NCBI RefSeq assembly: GCF_932294415.1
Contig: NC_065544.1
Location: 37,814,310-37,878,309 of the forward strand
Length of the DNA: 64,000 nt
Source: Quercus robur
Taxonomy: Eukaryota > Streptophyta > Magnoliopsida > Fagales > Fagaceae
Direction: 5' to 3'
Position numbers and translations under genes: made by a program. The stretch's first letter is position 1. Every line of letters starts with the position of its first letter. Of the stretch, positions 33,660 to 46,920 are shown one piece after another. The notes under the pieces are model-generated. The model searched no databases and was not told the DNA's origin. It was given only the letters and a program-made list of their open reading frames with translations.

Positions 33660-35278
33660 AAACGAAATGTGCGACTAGTGGGTCCTACATATTTTCAGCC
33701 TAAAATTGAAAATCTTACTTAACTCCTGTTTACATCACTGTATTAACAAAATCCAAAAAAATAAAAAAAAAATCTTGGAAAAATCATTAATTTATGATAT
33801 GGACTATAATTTATTTGAGGGAGAAAAATACGCATTTATTATATTTTAAAAATACTTAATAATTATCCAAAATTTAGAATGACAAAAAACACACAACTGT
33901 CTATATAGTAGATCGTAAGTGATAGAAAAAAAAAAGTGATAAATTCTAGTAAAAGTATTAAACAACTAATTATACTCTGTCACTTAAGACAATTGTGATA
34001 AAATTTGTATCTTTTTATGTGTCATTTTATCACTGTTTTGGGATTTGATTGAGCATCATTAATTATGAGTGGTCTTTGCTTTGGTGCCCTTGTGGTTATG
34101 TAGATTGTTTGTGATTTCTTTTCACTCTTTTTTTACTACTTTCATCTTTTGTAATCAATTGTTTTTTTTTTCTCTTGACTGACTTACCTTTTTTTTGTCT
34201 AATTATTTTCTTTGACCCTTCTTTTTAATAGAGATTAACTTTCACTATTCTCAATAAATCTGTACCCGTGATTCAACAGGAAAAATCAGTTAATTATAAT
34301 TACTTTTCTCAACCTCTCAACGGGCTGTTCCCCAATGTAAAAGCACCAAAGGCCAAAAGACAAGAAAATTTTGTTCAATTTGAAACCCTTCAAATATGTT
34401 AATTGGGTGAAGAAAAAAAAAATCTTGATTGAATTTTATGAAAAGAAAAGAAAAAATACTTTGTGCTTTTAACTACTTTATAAAAAGTAAAAATATTTAA
34501 AAGTCATTTGTTTAAATTGATAGACAAGTGGGTTCCAAAAATGTAATCATACATATACTTAAAGTACCTTTTATAATTAATATATTAATAAAAAAGTTTT
34601 TTTTAAAAAAAACTTAAAAGAAGAAGAAGAACTAAAGGAACTTTGAGAAATATCCATAACAAAAGTTTGTCAATGGTAAAAGTTTCTTTTATGTTATTTC
34701 TTGTATTATAAAAGGCAAATCACGTACTTAGTCTTTGCCTTATGCTAGTAGATAATTTTTTAAAACCATTTTTTAAAAATACAATTGTATTTTTGTTTAG
34801 TTTATTTTTTAAACAAAATATATACGTAAAATATGATATACCAAACTCTACTTTAATTGAGATTTTGATCGATCCACAAAATTATTATGTGAGTAAACAT
34901 TTAAAAAGTGAAATCATAAGAAATTAGGTTTTATTATCAAGTATAGACATGTGGATAAGATATCCTCTTGTTAATTCATTTCCTTAAATATCATGTGTTT
35001 CATATCCGGTCAAAAATGGGAACAAAATTAGAAGATTCAATTAGAAAGAATCCTTTTCTATTGAGTCATTTTCTTAAATGTATGTGTAACAAATTCGGAT
35101 AAAAAAATGAAGAAATTAAAGGATTCAATTGAAAGGAATTATTTCTCCTAGATAATAAACAATATAAAATATTCATGCCATTTAAGACTCTAGTTGAATA
35201 TGATTTTCTATTAAAGTAGATTTGGCACTCTATTTTGCAATCAAGTCATGGATAATAAAAGCTTAAATCGCATAAAAG
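33660..35278. other. Intergenic, no gene seen
   Basis: Strongly AT-rich. Two diverged ~90-bp copies at about 34960-35150 (TTCATTTCCTTAAAT / TCATTTTCTTAAATG, then GA(A/T)TCAATT(A/G)(A/G)AA) mark an old local duplication. Confidence 0.5.
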
Positions 35279-35656
35279 ATCAAAACTTGTTTCTTAAATT
35301 GGGAGTCAAAGGCACAAATGAAACAAAACTTCACATAAACTTAAACTATCAATTAAAAAGGAAGTGAAGAAAAATATCAAAAGTTGTCTTTTAAAATTAG
35401 GAGTCAAGGGCACAAATGAAATGAAACTTCACATAAACTGTCAAAAAGAAAAAGAAATGTAGAAACATATCAGAACTTGTTTCTTGAGTCCAGGACACAA
35501 ATCAAAAGAAACTTCATATAAAACTGTAAAAATGAAAAGGAAGTGAAGAAAAATCTCAGAACTTGTATCTTAATTAAATTGGGAGTCAACAGTCAAGGGC
35601 ACAAATGAAAAGAAACTTCACAGAAGCCCTCGACGAAAAAGGGAATGAAGAAAAAC
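35279..35656. repeat. Imperfect ~95-bp tandem repeat, four copies
   Basis: Each unit has CTTGT/GTTGT, GGGAGTCAA or AGTC, GGCACAAAT(G/C)AAA, AACTTCACA or AACTTCATA and GAAGAAAAA. Units begin near 35279, 35377, 35469 and 35558. Confidence 0.8.
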
Positions 35657-36149
35657 GTGGCGTACAAAAGAGATATCGTGAAATAAAAGGGACAGGAATG
35701 CAAAGTAGATATGATATTTAATTAGGTTTCAATTGTCTGTTATTAGGTAGTGGGTAGTCAAAGGTCAAAGATGAACAGATTACAAAGGAATGTGCGGGTC
35801 CAGGTTGTCTCTCCACCTCTTTATTTGGGCTCAATTTTTCTCTTGTCGATAACATTAACACACCGTGGTCTCTCGACGAGTGGCTCTCTCTACTGGGTCC
35901 CACCATAAGTCGACAATGTTTATATAGACATTCATGTGTGACCCGCCAAAATTTCTTAAAAAGATTTAATACCCACCGAGAAATTTCAGTTAACTCAATT
36001 GATAGCAAACGCTTCAATTTCTCAAAAAAAAAAAAAAAAAAAAGATAACAAACGCTTCATTTATTTTGATGAAAAATATTGTGTAAAAATAGTTTTTTTT
36101 TTATTTTATATTTTTTAGTAATTGGTAGCATCAGAATAAATGAGCCTCA
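35657..36149. other. Intergenic, no gene confirmed
   Basis: A minus-strand open frame at 35718-36017 has ordinary composition and no motif I recognise. A long A run sits at 36027-36043. Confidence 0.4.
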
Positions 36150-36158
36150 GGAAAACCA

Positions 36159-38546
36159 GGAGAAATTACAATAAACTCATCTGTGATTTGACTTGTTTTC
36201 ATTTTGCCTACTTGTGATTTAAAACTTAATACTTTGTCCACCTAAACTTTAATTCGTTTGCTCTCCGTTACCCACCTCACCCTCAAACATTAGAAAACAC
36301 ACAATTTTATTAAAAATCAAAATATAACACAGATAAAAAACACGAACTATTGAAATTTTTCCTCACGAACCCTAGAAATACAAAAAACCCCATTCTACAT
36401 TTGATATTGAAATCCTGGTAATGAAAGATAATAGAAAAGCAAATTTTAACACAAAAACATAAAAGAAAATGAATCAAACACCTCTCAAGAAAAACTCTCA
36501 ATAGGAATGGCAATTTTTCCCCGCCCCACTTGACCTGCCCCTCCCCGCTTCGCCCCGTGCGGGTTTTCCCCGCCCCGCAAAGGTGGTGGGGTGGAGATGG
36601 GGCGAGATTTTAGACCCGCACCACGGGGCGGGGCGGGGATGGGTTTACACTTTTTAGACCCACCCCGCCCCATCCCCACCCCTCCCCGCCCCATCCCCAC
36701 CCCTCCCCGCATTAATAAGAGTTAAATTGTAATTTTATCGTACCCTAAAACTCTACTATTTAAACAAAAATATCATCAGCTTATTTTATTCTACCTAATG
36801 TGGCTCTACCTCTTTTTTCTCTCTAACAAAATTGGAAATAAGGTACCAATTTTAACTTTTTTTTGTTTTTATTAGAAACAAATTTATATACTATTGAATT
36901 GCTGATTTCATTAATGATTCATACGATCTTTCTCAACTTACTTTTCATCATGAACATAATATAATTTTTTTTAATGAGGTACGGGTCTATGGCTCTAAAT
37001 ATGTGTCTATGTCATTGTTTTTGTAATTTTGTGTGGGCATTTGGCTGCTTAACAACACTGCTCTGCTTCTTTATGCTTGTTAAAATCCATATCTATTTTA
37101 CAAGCTGGGTTTTTGTTTTTTAATTTTTGGAGAACAAGATGATGAGGGTTAGGGATATTGTCTTGTTAAACATTTAGATAATATTATTTAGTTTTTGCTA
37201 AAAATTAGTTTGATTTGATAGGATAAATTTATTTATAATTTTAAGTATATTTTTATTATTGAAATATGTCATTTTATTTGAAAAAATGGTAATAGTTGTA
37301 GGGAAAATTAACAAAAAATAAAGTTTTACGGTGTAGGGCGGGGCTTCGCGGGTCTTTCGCGAGGCCTTAAGGGGCGGGGATGGGGCAAGAAATTTTCCCC
37401 GTCATGCGGGGCGGGGCGGGGATGGGGCAAGAAAAATCCATGCGGGGCGGGGGTGAAGATCTCATCCTTCGGCCCCGCCCCGCCCCATTGCCATCCCTAA
37501 CTCTCAACCATTTTTCTCTCCAAGATCATCATCCAAAATACTATATAGTAGAGGAAAGTTCCCACCCAGTTTCATTAGTCTACTCCTCTTCATAGTACTA
37601 CTCTTTCTCATACAAGGAGAAATGAAACAAAGAATATCTCAGGTTTGTCATTCCAACTTGGGTTTTGAATCACACTTTGAGCATTGATCTATTAGGTCCA
37701 ATAGTTGAGTTTGTGGCTTATATGTATAAAATGAATTTTGTTTTGAATCTTTTGTTTATTGAGAAACTTTATCAAACACCACAAAGGCAGCAAACATTTC
37801 ATTCTCGCAACAACCTAAAAAAAATTAGCAATTACAACAAAAAATTACATTACACAATTTTTTAATAGAAAACCGCAGTAATTACAATGACCCAAACAGT
37901 AACAACCTAAAATCAAAGAATGACCTTAGTGAAATTGAAACTGGGTCTTTAATGGAGAAACAAATTGATACCATTTTGTTCAACGAGTTGATGTTGAGTT
38001 GGTTCTTGAGTATAAGAGAATCTTCTAGGTCCATTAACACGAGGAGATCTTTGATTCTTTATAGAAGCTTCCAGATCCATTCAATTAAGTAACAATCGCT
38101 CGGAGCTTCGAACTTTCGATTCGTCCATGGTGTATACAATTTGATTCTCGTTGATGGTGGTGGCAAGTGGTTGAGATGGGAGGTGAGAACTTGGGATTTT
38201 CAGCCATGAAGGCCTAATCCAAGTCTTTAGAGAGAGAGGAAAAATAAATTGTGAGACAAAGAAATAGAGAGTTCAACGAATTGCGTTTTTGGGGTTTCAA
38301 TATTAGATGCATAATAGGGATTTTGTATTTCTAGGGTTCGTGAGGAAAAGTTTCAATGGTTCGTATTTTTTATCAGTGTTATGTTCTGATTTTTAATAAA
38401 ATGATGTTTTTCTAACGTCTGAGGGTGAGGTGGGTAACGGAAAGCAAACGAATTGAAGTTCAAGTGGGTAAAGTGTTAAGTTTTAAACCACGGATAGGTA
38501 AAGTGAAAAGGGGCCAAACCACAGGTGAGTTTACTGCAATTTACCC
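36159..38546. mobile_element. Mutator-like (MULE) element with a nested hAT insertion
   Basis: TIRs of about 260 bp (36159-36420 and 38285-38546) align over shared strings such as CGTTACCCACCTCACCCTCA, TTTTATTAAAAATCA and CCTCACGAACCCTAGAAATA. A 9-bp flanking repeat with one mismatch (GGAAAACCA at 36150-36158, GGAAAACTA at 38547-38555) fits Mutator insertion. Without the nested element it would be about 1.38 kb. No transposase is seen. The interior (about 37880-38230) is of moderate complexity and unrecognised. Confidence 0.85.
36502..37499. mobile_element. hAT-type element with GC-rich ends, nested in the MULE
   Basis: Perfect 8-bp target duplication ACTCTCAA (36494-36501 and 37500-37507). 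The terminal repeats are TAGGAATGGCAA and TTGCCATCCCTA, a hAT-style end. About 200 bp at each end is very GC-rich, made of repeated CCCCGCCCC / GGGGCGGGG blocks, while the middle is AT-rich. There is no transposase, so it is non-autonomous. Confidence 0.85.
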
Positions 38547-38795
38547 GGAAAACTATCTTTGGTCAACTAAAAAATTATGACTTATTTTTAGAGATTGTTG
38601 TCCACTCTTTTTTTTTTTTTTTTGAAAACAACTTTATCTTATAACAAGCTAAATAAGGGAAGTTAGGAGATTGCTTTTTAACTCATTTAAAATTTCTACT
38701 AAACATTAAAAAATGAGATAGTTTTATAAAAAATACTTTTTGAAAAACGACTTATTTTCTAGAAAACATCATCTCCAAAACAAACAGAATGCATT

Positions 38796-38985
38796 GCTCT
38801 TTTAGTTAGCTCAATTGGTAAAGTTTTTTTTTATTGTTGAATAAGAAATTTGGGTTCGATTCCCGCCTACAACAAAAATCAATTAGTATCTTAGTTTGAT
38901 CAAAAATATCAATTATCAAGAGCAGACACCATAAATTAAAACTATCTTTAAAAGAAAATAAATAAATAAATAACCACAATGACAG
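38796..38985 (+). mobile_element. tRNA-derived SINE with both promoter boxes
   Basis: The A box TAGCTCAATTGG (38807-38818) and B box GGTTCGATTCC (38853-38863) are close to tRNA consensus. A body shared with the other copies follows (AATTAGTATCTTAGTTTGAT, ACCATAAATTAAAACT), with an A-rich AAATAAATAAAT tail. It is the best-preserved promoter of the family here. No clear target duplication was found. Confidence 0.8.
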
Positions 38986-40740
38986 TGTTGTTAAGGGATA
39001 ATATCATAATCATAATGATAACCTTGTGTGGATGAGAAGGATTAAGAGCTGGATTAAGGTAAGGACCGGGGGAAAATGTCATTGTCTATTACTATATTTA
39101 AGTATAACCCTTTCTTTCATGTATGTACGTAATATTGTAATAACAAGAAAATCAACACACAACAAAATTATGGTATTATGTTGTTAAGTTATTTTCAATC
39201 AAATTTCTAGATTCAGTTTAGAAAATATAATTGGTTAGATGCTAATGATTGGTAATTAGATAATTAGATGAGCTAAACAGACGACTGTGGTCAAATTAAT
39301 TATGCTCTAAATAATTGATTAACATTTCTTAAGACTTAAATCATTTTGATAGGTCACCATCGAGTAACAACTAACAACCATTATAGATAATGTTTTGTTT
39401 TTTTTTTTTTTTTTTTGTTTTTTTTCAATTTTAATCTCTTAAAAATAATAAAGTATTTGACAAATTATTGGAATGCATCAGTCTTAAAGACTCTTCAATG
39501 GTCTAAAAAGGATTAAATTAAGATGGTTTCCAATTAGTACACAGGATTAGAAAAATACACCATCTATTAATATGGAAACTCCATCTACGAAGAGGATTAA
39601 AATGTTAAATTTAGAGGGGAACAAATAACTCCATGTATTAACCATATGGTAAATTTGAAAGACAGAGTTAGACGGTAAATTTAGATAACCTCATTTATGA
39701 ACTGGGTTGAAGTAATTTTAATATGAAAAGATATTATTGATTTGAAAGAATAATATACTCACTCCCCACCCCCACATTATTTTTATTTTTAGAATCAATG
39801 TGAAGCAAAGTAGGAGTGAAGCTTTTCCAACCTTATTGGGTGGAATGGAACTCAAATGTTATATCATGTGATATCCCATTTGGATTTTTTTTTTCCTGCC
39901 TTTACTAAAAAGAAGCTAGCTGTCTGATATGACCTCCAATCAATTTGAATAATTAATATGATTAACATTATAATTTTCATATTTTTTATAATAATTAAGT
40001 TTTTACATAAATCAAACCCTAATATCTTCTTTTATTTATCAATTAATAATAACTTGCTACTTTAGTAATTATAAAATTTTGTAGGTTTCTATACATAGAA
40101 CATTCTTATCAACTATGCAAAAATTTCTGTTTATTTTAACATGAAAACTTAACTTTTCTATTTTATATATTCAATTTTCAAAACATCCTACACCAGATTA
40201 TTTATTTTACATTACATTTCATTAAAATATCAATTTAAAAAAAAAATTATTTCTTTCTTTACACACAACTACCATCTACCTTCTTTTTTTATCTCCATAA
40301 AGAAAAAATAATTAACTAAATACAAAATAATAATGTCAATGTAAATTTACAAGTTTACTATAAAAGATTGATGTGGATAAAAAAAAAAAAAAAAAAAAGT
40401 ATATTCTACACTCTTTTCTATACATATGAATATTCTTGTCAATTTGTTGAGCTGGGATTTATGTTTTATATTTGTAATTCAACAAAAAAGAAAAAGGAAG
40501 AAGGAAAAAAGTTAACTCTTTGTTGAACTTGACCTGTAAAAATAAGAAACTTTCATAAAGACCTTTTTCATATGTGATGCCGAGCCCCCACCAGTTGTAC
40601 AAATGTACAATAACCGTGACAGCTTTAAAGTTTGAAAGTTAAAGTTTAAACCCCATTGGAAACTAAAGGGGGAAATGTTCCTATTAACCTTTTACTCCTA
40701 CTTTGACAGACTATCCAAAACCCCAAAAAAAAAAAAAAAA
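38986..40740. other. Intergenic, no gene seen
   Basis: AT-rich with long T and A runs (39397-39415, 40380-40397). No recognisable coding or structured element. Confidence 0.5.
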
Positions 40741-41100
40741 GGGAGAGAGAGAGAGAGAGAGATCCAGAGGCCAGACAGTCAGAGAAGAACAGAAGAAGGT
40801 ACTGATCAGAGAGAGAAGCAGCAAAGGAAAGGCAAAGGTAAAGAGGGAAGGGAGGCGGTGTCGTTTAGCGGCGCAAATCACACACGCGTGGGTTACTAAC
40901 AGAGAGAGACAGTGCGTCCCACGAGCCACGCCCTCTCACTGTGACCTTCTTTGTCTCTGGTCAACCCGACAACCTTGCCTGCCGATACAATACAACTCGC
41001 TCGCTCACTCACTCACTCACTACTTTCATTTTTTTTTTTTTACTATATACTTCCCCCAATGCACGTGCTCCTTCTCCAACCTCGCACGTGTTTCCAGCTA
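40741..41100 (+). other. Leader-like purine-rich block without a downstream gene
   Basis: A (GA)n start (40743-40762), then purine-rich, GC-richer sequence, CCCACGAGCCACGCC, repeats of CTCACTCACTCACT and a CACGTGCTCC / GCACGTGTTTCC pair of G-boxes near 41060 and 41085. It reads like a plant promoter or 5' leader, but no convincing coding frame follows. It could start a non-coding transcript or be a relic. Confidence 0.3.
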
Positions 41101-41127
41101 TTTCTAACATTAAAAAAATAAATAAAA

Positions 41128-41460
41128 TTTTGTTATAATTGTTTACTTGTAAACCGTGACAAGTAAAAAAAAAAAAAAGCGGTGGATTTATAAGAAATTG
41201 ATTTTTACTACAATTGTTCATGTGTAAACTGTGACAAGTTGAGAAAAAGTGGTGGATTGAAAGTGACAAACAGCTTGTTCTTTGTGCTAGAAAGTTGTGA
41301 CTTTTACTACAAATGTTCATATATAAATTGTGACAAATAGAGAAAAAATAGTGAGATTATATGAAAGTGATTAGTAATTATTTTATTATGCAAGATCACG
41401 TGTGATTTATAAACTGTAACAAATAGAAAAATAGTAAGTGGTGTGAAAGTGACAAATAAC
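41128..41460. repeat. Diverged ~85-bp tandem repeat, four copies
   Basis: Units carry TACAATTGTTCATGTGTAAA-like sequence, then CTGTGACAAGT or CTGTAACAAAT, an A-rich stretch, and GTGGTGGATT or GTGGTGTGAA with AAGTGACAAA. Copies begin near 41128, 41205, 41295 and 41390. Confidence 0.7.
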
Positions 41461-42513
41461 TGTTCTCTTGCACAATATAGTAGTAGCTTTTTTTAAAGGA
41501 AAATGCAAACCAATGACCTTAAGACATAGATTTAAAAACCATTTTTAAAAATATTTTATTAGAAGAATGATAAAATAATTATTAACAATTTTTTTATATT
41601 TCTTATAAAATATAATTTATTAATAATTATATACGCAACCTTTTTTTTATTGTAATAATTAAATCAGTCTTGAGTCATGAGTCTTGACCATACCCACTGT
41701 ATTTGTTTGTGCTGTGTGTGTAAGTGTGTTGTCTCCGTGGCTGGCTATTCACCCTACGTACGGAATTCCAAGTCTCCCCTCAGTGAACATTATCCAATGG
41801 GTTTACCAGTTTTAGTTTTGAGACTCGAGAGAATATCATAGATATGTGTGCCTCCTCTATTATATATATTTATTTTACACGAACAACAACATCTATGACA
41901 TTAGAATTTATTTAGATACTAATATTGCTGAATCTAGATATCGTATGGTGTGCTATGGTGTAGATTAATGGATAATGATTTACCTAGAAAGCTGGTTTGA
42001 TGATAAATGTAACAGTAGTCGACTTAAAAGGGACAAGTTTGGACGGTTTTGTGATCTTTTTGAAGAAAGAATATACTCTGGTTTGTTGCACTTAGTGAAT
42101 TTATTAATAAACCACTTTTGATACAACTTTTAATATAACTTGGGTAAGAAATATAAAAAAGTATAAAAAAAATCGTTACTTTTTTTTTTTCTTATAATTT
42201 TTTTTAAAGTATTTCATAAACAAATATTTTTAGGCGTTTGTTAATTTCATAAACAAATATTTTTAGGCGTTTGTTAATTTTTCTCAACATATAAAACAAG
42301 TAAAATATTTTTATTTTTCATTTTTGTTTAAAAAGATTTAAATGGAAATCTTCCTCTTTTTATCTCTTTCTCCTCTTCTTCCTTCACTCCTTCTTTGTAA
42401 GCTCCATTAGTTCACTTTTATTATATTAACTACTTAGTCTTATCATTATTATTTAATACGAGACTTTTAAACCTTTACTATTTAACTAACCACATTGTTC
42501 AATATAATAATTT
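41461..42513. other. Intergenic with a small direct repeat
   Basis: AT-rich. A perfect 33-bp unit containing AAACAAATATTTTTAGGCG is doubled at 42211-42277. No gene. Confidence 0.6.
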
Positions 42514-42600
42514 TGATTGATGTCTTACTTTGATAATAAAATAGCACAATCATAAAAAACAGATGTCATAGATTGAAACTCTATAAAAAAAAAAAAAAAA
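42514..42600 (+). mobile_element. SINE 3' fragment
   Basis: It begins within the family body (GATTGATGTCTTACTTTGAT) and ends ATAGATTGAAACTCTATAAA plus an A tail. The tRNA-related 5' part is missing, so it is 5'-truncated. Confidence 0.6.
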
Positions 42601-44054
42601 TTTGAAAAAAGACATTACTCAACATGAATATTTCAACATTATCATATTATTGGAATGAAAAATCACATAACTAATTGATTAGCTAATTGGTGTGGTATTA
42701 CTGGGAGACAGAATAATTTCTCCAAATCGCCACTAGTCAATTTTAGGTAGAATATATGTTGGGGTAATGGGGTGATGGTCATCTTTGTAAAAATTTAAAT
42801 CTGAATTAAATAGTCAAGCAAATCTACAGTACATTAATTATACCATATATATATATATTAAAAAAAATTATTCCGCAACCTAATTTTCTTAGGTTTGAGT
42901 TGATAGATCCTTTAAAAAGCATATAATAAGTTCATCATGTTTAATAAATAATCAATTTAATGGTCACATCGGAATCCAAATGAGAGAATTTCTCTCCCCA
43001 AATGTAAATTTTTATTTTTTTTTATATACCCCATTATGTTATAAATTAAGAATCTCGTCTAAAAAAGCTTCTCAATGATACAGACATCATATATTCCTTT
43101 TTCATTTGTCTGCAAATTGACAATCAACTACCTGTTAAAGTTCACGCTGAGAAAGAAAAATAACCCTATAATCTAAGGAGTCCTTGTCACATTTCTTACT
43201 TTGGTTTTAGACTTTTAGACTTTAGTACATGAATTTCAGTTAAAAAAAAAAATATACATAAAGCAATGATTTTATTAGAGTGATACCGACTACTTCCATG
43301 CGTTGTTTGGACAATATATAGCAATGAAACTTGAATTTGATTCGATAGAAATTCATAGAAATGCAAAGAAATAGTAAAAGGACTTGTTGGATTGAAATTT
43401 TAGTGAGCTATTTCAAAGTGTGGATTTTTTTTTAGTAAACAATAATACTTATTAAATTTCACATGAAAATAATAATATTAGTGTTTTAAACCGAATTTAT
43501 AATATATTACATAACCAAAGTACAATTACAGAATGAACCTTTGAAGTGTGTATATGATTGTTCGTTTCCCACTAAAGCAAATTTTCAATATTCTAATGAC
43601 ATAATGTCTTGTAATGAAGCACCAATCATGTTTTGACATACCACGATTAAAAACAAACTATTTTCATATATATATATATATATATATAAAGTGTTTCATA
43701 AATCACTTTAATGAGATTATATCTTACCAGTTTAATTGATGGATGACGGAGCTCCTCATGTCATAGTTCATATTAGTAAGAAGCTCATCTCAAACTCTAG
43801 AATCTACCTTTATTAGGAGAAATTACAATTTATATTCTATTGTTTACTTTTATTAGTAATTTTCAAGGCACCCATTAGAGTGTAAAGGGGAAAAACCTAG
43901 TTGGCCTTGTGATTCGGCCTAAGATTTTTATCTTTTGTGGTCCTCTAAATCAAATAATTGATTCTACTTTCCACGTGTGTGGTCCACACATCCAGCACGT
44001 GTCCATTCTCATTGTGATGCTGACGTGGTCCATAACCAAACATTTTTGTCAACC

Positions 44055-44092
<38 letters not shown>

Positions 44093-45074
44093 GAAGAAAC
44101 TAATACTTTCTATTTCAATAAGGCTAAGAAAGGTAAGAGTTAACTATGCCCTAATGCATTAATTTAGAAAATATTTTATGGAAAAAGAAAAAAGTAATTG
44201 ATTTTTTTGACATTTTTTTAATTTATATTTCTCGTTAAATTAGTATAAAAATTTTCCTAAAATGATTCATTAATAAACACCTTTAAGAACACCCGTTGAA
44301 CCGTATAAGTAATAACACAAAAATTTTCATAGTTGTTAAGATGATATATTGTAATTAGTATACGATATTTTTTTGGCTCCTGATTAGTATACAATATAAA
44401 TCATGTTATTGACAATGAGACCCATATAAAAATAATATTGCACTACTCACAACTTATTATTTTAACAAATTGTAAAATATCAATTATATTGTATGGCTAC
44501 TTTTTCTATATGGTTTTATGGCTCTCCATGTCGCCTTTAAAGAGTTCCACCCAAAAGCTAAGATACAAGGAAAAGTGTACATGTTGATAAAAAATTTCAA
44601 CCAAATATAAAGTGATTTTGATTTGATATGAGACCATTTTCTAGCCATTCTTATTCTTATCAAATGTATAATCTTTATTACTATTAAACATAACTTTTTA
44701 TTTCTCTTGGATAGATTTTTCACCTTGAAATGGTTGGCGGAACATTTTCTATCTTATTATGGGTGAGCCAAACAAGGCATGGTTGGCACGCATGAAAGAG
44801 ATAAGGACGAAATCCACCTCAACAAGCTAGAAAGAGCCGAACTAGCTTATGTAGAAGAAAACATTGACTATATCTTGACAAGATCGTATCTAGTGAAATT
44901 CATGTATGGCATCAATTTTTTTGTTAAATTATTAGCATAAAAAGGATTGTTAAATTGTGGATTATTTGAAGTATAGACTAATCTTATTTGATTTTTCTTC
45001 CTCTTTTTTACACTATTTTGATTTCCAATTGCAACTAATGAAGCTAACTGAGATCATTGGACTTAAAAATGTTA
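42601..45074. other. Intergenic, no gene seen
   Basis: AT-rich with an (AT)n tract near 43668-43687 and a T run near 44060-44086. A few ACGTG motifs lie near 43972-44030 without an associated gene. Confidence 0.5.
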
Positions 45075-45471
45075 GGCTAAAGTGCAAACTACAACATTAA
45101 AGTATAGAGGTCTTTAGATTTTACATAATGAAATTTTAGAATTTATATTTTACCTCATAAGGCTACAATTTGTTTGCTTCAACAGCTTTCGATGTTCATA
45201 TTTTCTGTTAAGTTTCACATAAACTTACTATGCTTGTTTAGTTCTTTTAATAAAATGATGCCACATGGCATAATGAAAATAACGTGATATTATTTTATTG
45301 GACAAGCTAAACACGTATGACAAACTTACGTAACATTTAGCAAAAAATATAAACAGAGAGATTACTAATGCAAATGAAATATAAATTCAAAAAGTAAAAG
45401 CCAAATTTTGAAATTCTAAAATATAAAATCTAAAGACCCCAAACTTTAGGATATAGTTTACTCTTTAACCC
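45075..45471. mobile_element. Foldback element (MULE-type MITE)
   Basis: The two halves are inverted copies of each other. From the left: AAAGTGCAAACTACA, GGTCTTTAGATTTTA, AAATTTTAGAATTTATATTT and TGCCACATGGCAT near the centre; the right half reads the same on the other strand with many substitutions. Each arm is about 190 bp with almost no loop. A target duplication could not be fixed. Confidence 0.65.
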
Positions 45472-46920
45472 CACGTTTACTATGGTTATCCTAATCACTA
45501 ACTTAGTTGTATTTAAACTATAATATAATGAAATAAAGCTAACCTATTTTATTTTTATTTTATTTTTATAATTCTTGGCCCCATTTGGCCATATAATTGG
45601 ATGTTCCCGAAGGGATTGGGAGACTGGTCATAGGTACTAGCCAATTAGAAAATATGGGTTGCTTTCAAACTTGGCGACTGTTACCCAAATGTCATATCTT
45701 ATAATGATGTGCATTTAAAGTGAGTGGGAAATCTATACTCCAATCACGGAAGAAATCGGTGCCCTTTGTGTAAATGAACTCATTATCCAACTAATAATTT
45801 ATAGTTTTCTCAAACCAAAAAAAAAAAAAAAAAAAAAATTATATAAATAGTTGCCATTGGACAAAGACTATACTCATGTGCGACTTCTAGAAGACCTAGA
45901 TGCACTAATTATTGTAAACATGTTTTCATAGAAAATATTCGAAGTCTAGCTAAATATACTATTTACGTACGTGAGGTTCAGGAAATTTAGGTTTTCTATT
46001 AGATTTATATTCTGTGCATGGGCATTACCAATTACCAATTTTTTGATTTTTTTTCCATCATGTTTCTTTTTTTGGGTCAGGGCACAAATACAATAAAACT
46101 AAATATAGCTAATAGCTGGGTGAAAACTACGTGAATAGAAAGCAGTTCATGAGAAGAGACACTATAGCTGGCATGTTGTTATCATGTTTGTAAGGTTCAT
46201 CCACAAATTGTTTTCAAGAATAAATTATAGAAATACATGAACTTTATTGTCATATATAATTTTTTTTTTTTTTTTTAAATTTCTATGGCTACAACTTCAA
46301 GGATGACCCTAAAAATGCCATCTAATTAATCTCAAAACTTATTTTGGTCTTGTTATTTGAAAATGTGGCCCTATGACTTAATGACATTCTGTCCATTCAT
46401 TCGAGTTTAGATCCAAAGATTAAATCCCCAACTAAATACAAGTAAGCTAGAGCCAATTTCCATCCCATCCAACCACAATATGTCGTCAAAGCGATTTATG
46501 AGGGCTGTATGTGTTTCTCAAATGGATTTGTGATTTTTACCTCAAAAAAATTTTGTGGTTTTCCTTTTTCTGATTGAAAATTTCCCTTCAAAAAAGGTTT
46601 ATGAACTTCTATCTTCAGGACATTGGCTTATTTTTCGATAACTTGTAATTTAATTAAGAATTAAAAACTAGTATGACAAACGTATTGCAAACTTCCAAAA
46701 CCGCAGGAGGCAGATTGCAGTCAATTATTACCAAATAATAATAATAATAATAATTTCAAGAATAACAAAAAATTTAGCAACAGAATGAACTTAAATGAAA
46801 AGCATTAAAAAAAATCTCCTAATTAAACAAAACTCGCAGCTAGCAAAATACAAACTTAAATGAAAAGCAGTAGAAATAAACCTCTTTAGCCAGAGCATAA
46901 AATTGACTTATTGTTACATG
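45472..46920. other. Intergenic, no gene seen
   Basis: AT-rich. An (AAT)n tract lies near 46735-46755. Confidence 0.5.

Noticed and set aside
35718..36017. 99-codon minus-strand frame
   Set aside because: Overlaps repetitive sequence, with no motif or family resemblance.
38796..38985. Possible tRNA gene
   Set aside because: A and B boxes are tRNA-like, but no cloverleaf with acceptor pairing follows. The tail and shared body show it is a SINE.
40703..41107. 134-codon frame in the leader-like block
   Set aside because: Composed of translated GA repeat and CTCA repeats, without an ATG in good context or any conserved region.
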